From Bacteroidota bacterium (GTDB lineage: Bacteria; Bacteroidota; Bacteroidia; Flavobacteriales; Weeksellaceae), in NCBI GenBank assembly GCA_023386965.1, contig JAEWIR010000020.1:1-20499 (forward strand): a stretch of DNA of 20,499 nt. Reading direction: 5' to 3'. The position numbers were made by a program, and so were the translations under genes. This document shows positions 14,853-20,499 of this stretch, piece after piece; position 1 is the stretch's first letter; each line of letters opens with the position of its first letter. The notes beneath the pieces were generated by a model. That model was not told the DNA's origin, did no database searches, and saw only the letters and a program-made list of their open reading frames with translations.

Positions 14853-15773
14853 ATGGACCGTAAACAGTTTCTTGCCACCACCTTCTCTGCCGGACTGGGT
14901 TTGGCCGTCATGCCCGGATTTCTTAGCTGTGCTGCCTCCCGTACAGTTTATGAACCCTTTGTGCCAACTACAGGCAGCCTTAAAAAAGTGCGCGGGAACG
15001 TTAGCCGGTTCACCAATCGTGGCGGTACCGTGGGCCTGTTGGAAACTGAAGATGGATTTATTGTAATAGATTCCCAGTTTCCGGATGTCATACAGTCCAT
15101 TCTGGACGGAATTTCTGCCAAAGGCAAACCGGTTCTGTACCTCTGCAATACCCATCACCATGGCGATCATACTTCCGGAAATTTTGCTTTTAAAGATCCG
15201 AACACCAAAATCGTGGCGCACCGCCGCGTCCCTGAACTGCAGCGCCTGGCCGCTGAAAAAAGCAATAAACTAACGGAACAGCGTTATCCAACAGTTCTTT
15301 TTGATAAGGAGCACAGTATTAAAGCCGGAAGGGAGAGGATTACAGCCTATCACTTCGGCAACGGACACACTTACGGCGATGCCATGTACCATTTTGAAAC
15401 TGATAACGTAGTTCACATGGGCGACCTTATGTTCATCAATATGATACCGGTGTACCGAACTGCCGACGGTTCCGATTCCCGCAATTGGGTACGCGTGCTT
15501 GAAATGGCACAGTCAAAATTTGATAATGACACCATATTTATATTCGGACATGCCAATACCCCGGAATTAACCGTGGGACGTAAGGCTGACCTCGCAGAGA
15601 TGGCCGGATTTTTGGAAGCGTCCACCCAATATGTACAAAAAGCAATTCAAGAAAACAGATCTACAGAAGATCTGTTGAAGCAGAGTCCGCATATTCCCGG
15701 ATTTGCCAACAGAATCAGTCCTGACCGGTACAAGGCATTTCTCGAGGGGATACGGCAGACCTTGGGCGGATAA
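14853..15773 (+). CDS. Exported metallo-beta-lactamase-fold hydrolase
   Basis: 306 residues. The N-terminus MDRKQFLATTFSAGLGLAVMPG...SC is an export signal with a lipobox-like cysteine at 26; the DRKQFL start resembles a weakened Tat motif (one arginine). The mature part has the full dinuclear metal site of the MBL superfamily: HHHGDH (His101, His103, Asp105, His106), His172 in GNGHTYGD, Asp191 in HMGD and His233 in FGHA. It therefore looks catalytically competent and is probably periplasmic or surface-anchored. The spacing resembles the group of class B beta-lactamase-like and quinoprotein-relay hydrolases, but the substrate cannot be read, and resistance to beta-lactams should not be assumed. 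Confidence 0.88.
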   Translation: MDRKQFLATTFSAGLGLAVMPGFLSCAASRTVYEPFVPTTGSLKKVRGNVSRFTNRGGTVGLLETEDGFIVIDSQFPDVIQSILDGISAKGKPVLYLCNTHHHGDHTSGNFAFKDPNTKIVAHRRVPELQRLAAEKSNKLTEQRYPTVLFDKEHSIKAGRERITAYHFGNGHTYGDAMYHFETDNVVHMGDLMFINMIPVYRTADGSDSRNWVRVLEMAQSKFDNDTIFIFGHANTPELTVGRKADLAEMAGFLEASTQYVQKAIQENRSTEDLLKQSPHIPGFANRISPDRYKAFLEGIRQTLGG

Positions 15774-15803
15774 TCAAAATTTTGTGCTGCAGTCTCGCTG
15801 GCT

Positions 15804-15826
15804 GGCTAATAATAGCCCGCCTCTTT
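15804..15826 (+). terminator. Weak terminator candidate after the MBL gene
   Basis: GGCTA (15804-15808) and TAGCC (15813-15817) form a short stem, extendable by two pairs across a mismatch, followed by CTCTTTT. It sits between the MBL stop and the next promoter, but the T tract is short. Confidence 0.35.
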
Positions 15827-15830
15827 TGCG

Positions 15831-15860
15831 TTGTCAAAAGTCATAATTCCCATATTTTTG
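15831..15860 (+). promoter_or_regulatory. Promoter of the ycgG-like/DUF1989 pair
   Basis: TTG at 15831-15833 and TATTTTTG at 15853-15860 are exactly 19 bp apart, a consensus Bacteroidota promoter. The leader would be about 90 bases and carries a small hairpin, GGCTG-aaa-CAGCC, at 15916-15928; no known riboswitch core was recognised in it. Confidence 0.75.
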
Positions 15861-15957
15861 AAGTGTAAGTATTTGATGTACAATGGTATTATACTTGTAT
15901 GGTAAAAGGTCTCAGGGCTGAAACAGCCGCACCAACCTAACTTTTAAAATCAGTTAT

Positions 15958-16638
15958 ATGGAAGTCTTAACACCTTCAGGTATTGACCTGCAACAGATAG
16001 ATAATGCTTATCAGGAATTCATTTTAAAAAGTGATCATCCCTGTATTATGGCAAAGTCACTCTTCAAAATGAATAACTATGACCTTCATGCTTATGAAGA
16101 AATGCTAAGCAGTGAAACTGCAGAAAATATTATCGCCGATTTAAAAAATTATATACAGTCTACAAAAATTGGAACTACGGATTTCCGCTCCTTTGTGGCT
16201 GTTTTTCCAAATGACTCTTTCGGTGAGGAGCTGACTTACGAAAACGCACTTTGGCAGCTCCTTCAAAAGCTTCATGATAAAGATCCTGAAAACTGGGACA
16301 GTAACGTAAGCAGCGACCCTAACGATTCAAATTTCAGTTTCAGCCTTTTAGGCCACGCATTTTATGTGATTGGTCTGCATCCGGCAAGTTCGCGCATGGC
16401 ACGGCAGGCACCTTATACCACTTTAGTATTTAATCTCCATTCTCAGTTTGAGAAACTTCGGGAAATGGGAACGTACGATAAAGTAAGAGATATGGTTCGT
16501 AAAAACGATGAAAAACTCCAGGGCAGCATTAACCCTGTACTGAAAGATTTCGGTGAAGATGCGGAGACCAAACAGTACAGTGGCCGCCACGTGGAAGACA
16601 GCTGGAAATGTCCCTTTCATCATAAACACAGCAAATAA
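15958..16638 (+). CDS. YqcI/YcgG family protein (GntA-like haem-dependent N-oxygenase family)
   Basis: 226 residues, matching the YqcI/YcgG family end to end. Conserved blocks are HPCIMAK (27-33), the FRSFVAVFP strand (77-85), HPASSRMARQAP (141-152), LVFNLHSQFEKLREMG (156-171), INPVLKDFGED (191-201), QYSGR (206-210) and WKCPF (216-220). The family includes GntA of the guanitoxin pathway, a haem-dependent enzyme that N-hydroxylates a guanidino compound; most other members are uncharacterised. His141 and Cys218 are candidate haem or metal ligands, by inference. It has its own promoter and is coupled (TAATG) to a DUF1989 gene. Bacillus subtilis also has ycgG close to the DUF1989 gene ycgI, which supports a shared function. 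Confidence 0.9.
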   Translation: MEVLTPSGIDLQQIDNAYQEFILKSDHPCIMAKSLFKMNNYDLHAYEEMLSSETAENIIADLKNYIQSTKIGTTDFRSFVAVFPNDSFGEELTYENALWQLLQKLHDKDPENWDSNVSSDPNDSNFSFSLLGHAFYVIGLHPASSRMARQAPYTTLVFNLHSQFEKLREMGTYDKVRDMVRKNDEKLQGSINPVLKDFGEDAETKQYSGRHVEDSWKCPFHHKHSK

Positions 16639-17246
16639 TGCAGCATACACACACTATTGAAAAACAAACCGGGAAAGCATTTATACTTAATAAAGGGGAT
16701 ATACTTACCGTTACCGACCCAATGGGAATGCAGGTAAGTGATATGGTTTTATTTAACCGCCATGACCACGGCGAAAAAATCTCTTCCGGTAAATCGCTTG
16801 ATTTTGAGGAAAGCATATTGCTGACAACAGGAAATTATCTTTGGAGCAACCGGTCACGTAAAATGATGAAGATTTTGGAGGATACCAATGGCCGCAATGA
16901 TTTTCTGCTCGCGCCCTGCAGTAAGGAAACTTTTGAAATTATGTACAGCCATGAGGGCTATCATCCCAGCTGTCTGGAAAATCTTACAAAAAACCTGGAA
17001 CCAATGGGGCTGTCACAGGATGAGATCCCTACCGCCTTCAATATCTTTATGAATGTTCAGTTTGATGCAAAAGGTAAGATTTCCGTACTTCCGCCGACTT
17101 CCAAACCCGGCGATTATGTAAAGTTTGAGGCCATGATGGATCTTTTGGTCTGTCTAACCGCCTGTTCTGCAGAAGACAGCAATGGCGGATCATTTAAGCC
17201 TATACAATATTCTGTCACCCCATCAACTTCATATTCCCAATTGTAA
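16638..17246 (+). CDS. DUF1989 (urea carboxylase-associated) family protein
   Basis: 202 residues. Diagnostic blocks are GMQVSDMVLFN (30-40), LLTTGNYLWSNRSRKMMKIL (61-80), GRNDFLLAPCS (85-95, Cys94), CLENLTKNL (112-120), FNIFMN (134-139), SKPGDYVKFEAMMDLLVCLTACSAED (155-180, Cys172 and Cys176) and a following NGG. DUF1989 proteins include the two subunits of carboxyguanidine deiminase (CgdA/CgdB), which work with guanidine carboxylase. Here there is a single DUF1989 chain and no carboxylase nearby, so a variant substrate is likely. The conserved Cys, His and Asp residues suggest a metal or nucleophile-based hydrolase. It is translationally coupled to the YcgG-like gene and followed by a terminator. 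Confidence 0.9.
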   Translation: MQHTHTIEKQTGKAFILNKGDILTVTDPMGMQVSDMVLFNRHDHGEKISSGKSLDFEESILLTTGNYLWSNRSRKMMKILEDTNGRNDFLLAPCSKETFEIMYSHEGYHPSCLENLTKNLEPMGLSQDEIPTAFNIFMNVQFDAKGKISVLPPTSKPGDYVKFEAMMDLLVCLTACSAEDSNGGSFKPIQYSVTPSTSYSQL

Positions 17247-17247
17247 A

Positions 17248-17281
17248 ATAAAGGCTGCTGCAACTCAGGCGGCCTTTTTTT
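17248..17281 (+). terminator. Rho-independent terminator of the ycgG/DUF1989 unit
   Basis: AAGGCTGC (17251-17258) pairs with GCGGCCTT (17269-17276) with one G-U; flanking A and T runs extend the stem and a tract of seven T follows. Confidence 0.88.
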
Positions 17282-17318
17282 GGCTTTCGACATCTGCAGT
17301 CAGCTCCCCGAAAATCAG

Positions 17319-17326
17319 TAATTTTG
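17319..17326 (+). promoter_or_regulatory. -7 box of lplA
   Basis: TAATTTTG fits TAnnTTTG and ends 15 bp before the ATG at 17342. No clear -33 TTG is found at 19 bp (only CTG or TTTCG nearby). The very short leader resembles that proposed for guaB. Confidence 0.5.
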
Positions 17327-17341
17327 CTGCAAACACTCCGC

Positions 17342-18325
17342 ATGTATATTATTGATTCACCATCCAACAATGCTTATTTTAATATTGCTGCAGAAGAATT
17401 TCTTTTAACAAGATTTCCGACACAGGATCTCTTTCTGCTTTATGTAAATGCTCCGTCCATTATCGTGGGAAAATTCCAGAATACCCTGGCTGAGATCAAT
17501 TTGGATTATGTAAAGGAAAAAGGAATTAAGGTGGTGCGAAGGATGTCCGGTGGCGGCACAGTTTATCATGATTTGGGAAACCTGAACTTCAGTTTTCATA
17601 CCGTGTTGGGTAAGCACGACTTTATGGACTTTTCTGTTTTCACCGAACCCGTGCTTACGCTGCTGGACAGATTAGGTGTTCCCGCCGTGTTGCAGGGCCG
17701 CAACGATTTACTCGTTGACGGGCGGAAGTTCAGCGGTAATGCCAAACTGGCGCGCCAGGGAAAAATGATTCAGCACGGAACAATACTCATTGACTCAGAG
17801 ATGGAAATCCTGGCCCAGGCGCTGAAGGTGAATCCACTCAAATTTATTGATAAAGCTACCAAGTCCAACCGCGCACGTGTGGTGAACCTGAAGGAATATT
17901 TACCAGGGGGAACCGGCACTGAGGAAATGAAAAATCTTCTTACCGAAGAAATCCTCAGAAATAATCCAGGCGCCAAAAGGTACAGTCTTACGGAGGACGA
18001 TGTGGCCCGGATCGAAAAACTGGTGGCGGAGAAATATGAAACCTGGGACTGGAATTTCGGCTTCTCGCCCAATTACAATTACCGGAAAGCCATTAAAGTT
18101 CCGGCAGGATTTATTGAAGTCCATCTTGATGTGGTGAAAGGTGTAATAGAAAAAGCCAAAATTTTCGGCGACTTTTTCGCGGCCCACCCAATTGAAGAAC
18201 TGGAAAACAGGTTGATTGGTAAGAAACATGAGGAAAAGGATCTCCGGGAACTGTTTTCAGAACTGAACCTGACTGACTATTTTGGTAAGGTGAGTGCTGA
18301 TGAAATTATAGAAGCCTTCTTCTAA
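17342..18325 (+). CDS. lplA: Lipoate--protein ligase
   Basis: Activates lipoate with ATP and attaches it to lysines of E2 and GcvH proteins; cytosolic. 327 residues from the ATG at 17342; a TTG six codons upstream lies in the promoter box and is rejected. The biotin/lipoate-ligase fold shows SNNAYFNIAAEEFLL at the start, the lipoyl-AMP loop RRMSGGGTVYHDLGNLNFSF at about 70-89, and GRKFSGNAKLARQGKMIQHGTIL with the catalytic lysine. The C-terminal accessory domain (about 245-327) is present, so it is a complete LplA-type ligase rather than an LplJ or LipM-like short form. It converges on the serine hydrolase gene with a gap of 15 bp. Confidence 0.93.
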   Translation: MYIIDSPSNNAYFNIAAEEFLLTRFPTQDLFLLYVNAPSIIVGKFQNTLAEINLDYVKEKGIKVVRRMSGGGTVYHDLGNLNFSFHTVLGKHDFMDFSVFTEPVLTLLDRLGVPAVLQGRNDLLVDGRKFSGNAKLARQGKMIQHGTILIDSEMEILAQALKVNPLKFIDKATKSNRARVVNLKEYLPGGTGTEEMKNLLTEEILRNNPGAKRYSLTEDDVARIEKLVAEKYETWDWNFGFSPNYNYRKAIKVPAGFIEVHLDVVKGVIEKAKIFGDFFAAHPIEELENRLIGKKHEEKDLRELFSELNLTDYFGKVSADEIIEAFF

Positions 18326-18340
18326 ACATGCTTTAGACCA

Positions 18341-19435
18341 TTACTGTTTCCACGTCACTTCCAGGCTGTCCACTATCTGCTTCACCCTCGTATGAGGCCG
18401 GAAAATTGCTTTCTTGCCTTTTCCTGTATCGGCTGTATTAGATAGGATAACCACCGAGGTCCTGCTTTGCGGATAATATAGTGTGAGTGAAGGAGATCCT
18501 TTTACATAGCCCGAGTGCAGATAGGTCTGCGGCGCAGCGCTAAGCATGATACCATAGCCATAACCTACAGAACCCAGAATAGGATGATTCATATTTGCGC
18601 TTTGTTTCAGAAACTTTTGAAAAGACACGGGAGCAAGGATTTTGCCTGAATACAGCTCAAAATTCCACCGGTGCAGATCATATACTGTGGACAGCAGTCC
18701 ACCAGCTGCCGTGGAGATGGAACCATGGGCCAGTCGTTGTGGCATATTCGGCACCGGGGTGGTATTGCTGTTGGTACCGGTATGTGCGCCGGCCAGATTT
18801 TTTCCGGTAAAGTTCTCAGCAGTATATGTCGCGGTAAGTCCTGCTTTCGCAAAAAGCTCACGGGCATTTGCATCGTAAGACTTGCCGGATGCTGCCTCTG
18901 CAATCTCCCCGAGTAAGCGGTACCCTTTATTTGAATAATTGAACTCTGCACCCGGTTCAGACTGCAAACCTGGCCCCAGATCACTGATTCCGGAAGTATG
19001 CGTGAGTAAATGATGAATGGTAATATCTTCAAATGTCTTGCTTCGGTATTCCCGCAAGTATTTCGATATTCTGTCCGAGGTTCTCAGTTTTCCTTTTTCC
19101 TCCAAAAGCAATATAATAGCGCCTGCAAACTGTTTGCTTACTGATCCTATGGCGAATACCGAATTGCTGTCCAACTGTTCTCTGGTTCTGAAATCTTCAA
19201 ATCCGAGGCTTTTCTCATAAAACTTTTCAGATTCCCGGTACACTGATATAATGCCGTTAAACTGAGTCTCCGCAAAAACAGAGTCGAGCAGTGGCATCAG
19301 GGTCTTCCTTTGTTCCCAGCTGATAAGGGTGTCTTTGGCAGGAATTTGTGTAGCTGATAGGGACTGAGTGGCGGGTACATCTGGTTTACACGAGAAAAGG
19401 AAGCACAGGAAAAAGACAGGTAGATATCGGTTCAA
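18341..19435 (-). CDS. Serine hydrolase, class C beta-lactamase/PBP4* family lipoprotein
   Basis: Exported serine hydrolase of the AmpC/D-alanyl-D-alanine carboxypeptidase-like fold. Counting from the TTG at 19435: SVSK (98-101, nucleophile Ser98 and Lys101), YSN (167-169) and HSG (306-308) are the three active-site motifs in the right order. The signal NRYLPVFFLCFLFSC gives a lipoprotein cysteine at 16. The frame has no ATG near its start: TTG at 19435 gives a compact signal peptide, whereas TTG at 19489 adds an unlikely Cys-rich 18 residues. The preferred TTG coincides with a TAATTTTG box, so the start remains open. The likely substrate is a peptide or ester; true beta-lactamase activity cannot be inferred. 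Confidence 0.83.
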   Translation of the reverse strand: MNRYLPVFFLCFLFSCKPDVPATQSLSATQIPAKDTLISWEQRKTLMPLLDSVFAETQFNGIISVYRESEKFYEKSLGFEDFRTREQLDSNSVFAIGSVSKQFAGAIILLLEEKGKLRTSDRISKYLREYRSKTFEDITIHHLLTHTSGISDLGPGLQSEPGAEFNYSNKGYRLLGEIAEAASGKSYDANARELFAKAGLTATYTAENFTGKNLAGAHTGTNSNTTPVPNMPQRLAHGSISTAAGGLLSTVYDLHRWNFELYSGKILAPVSFQKFLKQSANMNHPILGSVGYGYGIMLSAAPQTYLHSGYVKGSPSLTLYYPQSRTSVVILSNTADTGKGKKAIFRPHTRVKQIVDSLEVTWKQ

Positions 19436-19579
19436 AATTAAAGTAGAATTGTTTGAAGTGATACAGCAAAAACCGTGGCAGAAAAGCAATTATAAGCACG
19501 AATATTTCCAGGTTTGAATATTATTTCTGCATCATGGCAGGAACCTTGTTGCAGCTTACACTACCAAAAAATCAGAATT

Positions 19580-19900
19580 ATGAAAAATGAAATGCTATTA
19601 GAGAAGCTGGCAGCCTGTATTGCCGCATGTAATCACTGCGCAGATGCTTGTTTGGAGGAAGAACATGTACATCATATGGTGAACTGCATCCGTACGGACC
19701 GCGTTTGCGCGGCAATATGTACGGCGGTGCATCAGGTGGCGGCTACGCAATACACCAACATGGTTGATTTGCTGGAAGTGTGCATCAGGATTTGCGGCGA
19801 ATGCGCAGCAGAGTGTGAGAAACACGAACATGATCATTGCCGGGAATGTGCCCGTGCCTGCCGCGAATGTGCGGAAGCTTGCCGGTCATTTATGAATTGA
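19580..19900 (+). CDS. Four-helix-bundle copper-binding (Csp/DUF326-type) protein
   Basis: 106 residues from the ATG at 19580, with 16 cysteines in CxxxC and CxxC spacing along four helices: CIAACNHCADAC, CIRTDRVCAAIC, CIRICGECAAEC and CRECARACRECAEAC. A His-rich turn, HEHDH, precedes the last set. This is the signature of the copper-storage proteins, in which thiols lining the bundle hold many Cu(I) ions. There is no signal peptide, so it is the cytosolic Csp3-like type and probably a detoxification or storage sink. An upstream ATG at 19514 would add 22 unrelated residues with no family support and is rejected. It is monocistronic with a terminator; no other copper gene is in the window. Confidence 0.9.
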   Translation: MKNEMLLEKLAACIAACNHCADACLEEEHVHHMVNCIRTDRVCAAICTAVHQVAATQYTNMVDLLEVCIRICGECAAECEKHEHDHCRECARACRECAEACRSFMN

Positions 19901-19906
19901 TTTTTG

Positions 19907-19939
19907 GAGCCGGGAACCTGCTTTCGCGGCTCGCTTTTT
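19907..19939 (+). terminator. Rho-independent terminator of the copper-binding protein gene
   Basis: GAGCCG (19907-19912) pairs with CGGCTC (19927-19932), followed by GC and five T. The stem is short, but it lies 6 bp after the stop codon. Confidence 0.65.
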
Positions 19940-19976
19940 CCCTGGTGCGGCGGCTTCGCCGCCGCACCAGGGAAAA
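19936..19976. repeat. Long perfect GC-rich hairpin
   Basis: The arms 19936-19954 and 19958-19976 are perfectly complementary over 19 bp with a loop of only TTC. The core is GGTGCGGCGGC/GCCGCCGCACC and the outer ends are TTTT/AAAA. It shares its T run with the preceding terminator and would act as a near-perfect cruciform or RNA stem in either direction. Confidence 0.85.
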
Positions 19977-20009
19977 GAGCTCAAACAAACCGCTCAATCA
20001 GGGCTACTT

Positions 20010-20052
20010 ATAAAAAACCGTGTTCAGGCCAAGGCCCGACACGGTTTTTTAT
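20010..20052. terminator. Bidirectional terminator before the mutase gene end
   Basis: ATAAAAAACCGTGT (20010-20023) and ACACGGTTTTTTAT (20039-20052) pair perfectly over 14 bp, with the A and T runs serving as U tract on either strand. The 15-base loop is itself nearly self-complementary (TCAGGCC/GGCCCGA). It separates the convergent copper-binding protein gene and mutase gene. Confidence 0.85.
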
Positions 20053-20073
20053 ACTTATACTAAATGGCCAGAA

Positions 20074-20130
20074 TCTTCAGTCTCTCTTCTAACCTCTAAC
20101 CTCTGACTTCTAACTTCTGGTTTCTATCCC
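20074..20130. repeat. Second heptad-repeat block (TCTAACC/TCTAACT)
   Basis: Eight uninterrupted 7-mers in phase: TCTTCAG, TCTCTCT, TCTAACC twice, TCTGACT, TCTAACT, TCTGGTT, TCTATCC. The reverse complement reads GGTTAGA/AGTTAGA, the same unit as at 4-52, 152-186 and 271-305, in the opposite orientation. It ends 3 bp before the stop codon of the mutase gene. Confidence 0.9.
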
Positions 20131-20132
20131 AA

Positions 20133-20499
20133 CTACATATTCCTTCTGTACATACCACCCACTTCAAACAGCGCGTTGGTAATCTGACCCAAAGAACAGT
20201 ATTTTACCGCTTCCATCATCAGTTCAAATAAATTCTGCTGGTTGATGGCGCCGTGCTGAAGAGATTTCAGTGCGTTTTGGGTATTGTCGGAATTTGCACT
20301 TTGGTAATTGTGCAGGTTTTTAATCTGCATCTGCTTCTCTTCTTCGGTAGAACGGATTACTTCGCCCGGTAAAACAGTTGGTGAACCGTCCTTACCAAGG
20401 AAAGTATTTACGCCGATAATCGGATATTCACCCGTATGTTTCAGCCATTCGTAATGCATGGATTCTTCCTGGATCTTGGAACGCTGGTACATTGTTTCC
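20133..20499 (-). CDS. Methylmalonyl-CoA mutase family protein, C-terminal end (partial)
   Basis: Only the last 122 codons are in the window; the frame stays open to the right edge (ETMYQRSKIQEES), so the start lies beyond 20499. The tail is typical of B12-dependent acyl-CoA mutases: LKHTGEYPIIGVNTF at about 23-37 of the visible part, and the ending CSLGQITNALFEVGG followed by YRRNM. This ending is that of the large fused isobutyryl-CoA/methylmalonyl-CoA mutases (IcmF type, with an internal G-protein domain) common in Bacteroidota, but the diagnostic GTPase and B12 domains are outside the window, so fusion is inferred. The family rearranges the carbon skeleton of short acyl-CoA with adenosylcobalamin. 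Confidence 0.88.
   Translation of the reverse strand, partial: ETMYQRSKIQEESMHYEWLKHTGEYPIIGVNTFLGKDGSPTVLPGEVIRSTEEEKQMQIKNLHNYQSANSDNTQNALKSLQHGAINQQNLFELMMEAVKYCSLGQITNALFEVGGMYRRNM

Noticed and set aside
14853..15773. Antibiotic-resistance metallo-beta-lactamase
   Set aside because: The metal ligands are shared by the whole MBL superfamily; nothing in the sequence specifically marks a carbapenemase, so only the fold-level call is made.
15861..15957. Riboswitch (guanidine or TPP type) in the leader of the YcgG-like gene
   Set aside because: Only one small hairpin (GGCTG-aaa-CAGCC) is present; the conserved cores of the guanidine or TPP classes were not found.
20010..20052. Attachment site or transposon end
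   Set aside because: Symmetric A/T-flanked stem between convergent genes is fully explained as a bidirectional terminator; no integrase or target duplication is present.

Overview
The window looks like chromosomal DNA of a flavobacterium of the Chryseobacterium group (Bacteroidota, Weeksellaceae). This is inferred from protein character (type B L31, a Bacteroidota-type GlmU-family protein, DUF4407, the C-terminal end of a fused acyl-CoA mutase, lipoproteins with '...SC' lipoboxes) and from several promoters of the Bacteroidota type (-33 TTG or TTTG, about 19-21 bp, -7 TAnnTTTG). Shine-Dalgarno sequences are generally not evident, also as expected. No phage, IS, CRISPR array, tRNA or rRNA was seen.

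Layout. 1-450 is non-coding and almost entirely built of 7-bp repeats. 615-7308 (minus) holds six co-oriented genes: a beta-helix lipoprotein, a MazG-like pyrophosphohydrolase, a WG-repeat protein, aroA, an SDR oxidoreductase and an Omp85/BamA-like outer-membrane protein. The middle genes touch or overlap, so they are probably one operon. 7380-11053 (plus) carries rpmE2 (L31 type B), a GlmU-family protein, guaB and a small lipoprotein. A DUF4407 membrane protein (minus) follows, then a 286-bp gap with two palindromes and a candidate small RNA, then ruvC (minus).

13014-14820 (plus) is a tight three-gene unit: a PadR-type repressor and two paralogous membrane proteins whose N-terminal domains are nearly identical, under a promoter bracketed by a likely autoregulatory inverted repeat. 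A secreted metallo-beta-lactamase-fold hydrolase follows. 15831-17281 is a self-contained two-gene transcription unit: a YqcI/YcgG (GntA-like, haem-dependent N-oxygenase family) protein translationally coupled to a DUF1989 (carboxyguanidine-deiminase-like) protein. This pair is the best candidate in the window for a poorly described metabolic system, possibly acting on a guanidino or other nitrogen compound. Next come lplA (plus), a serine hydrolase (minus, no ATG start), a cysteine-rich copper-storage-type protein (plus), strong hairpins, a second heptad-repeat block, and the 3' end of a methylmalonyl-CoA-mutase-family gene running off the right edge.

Most genes are housekeeping (aromatic amino acid, GMP, lipoate, recombination, translation, envelope). 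The accessory interest lies in the heptad repeats, the PadR/membrane-protein cassette, the YcgG/DUF1989 pair and the candidate sRNA.
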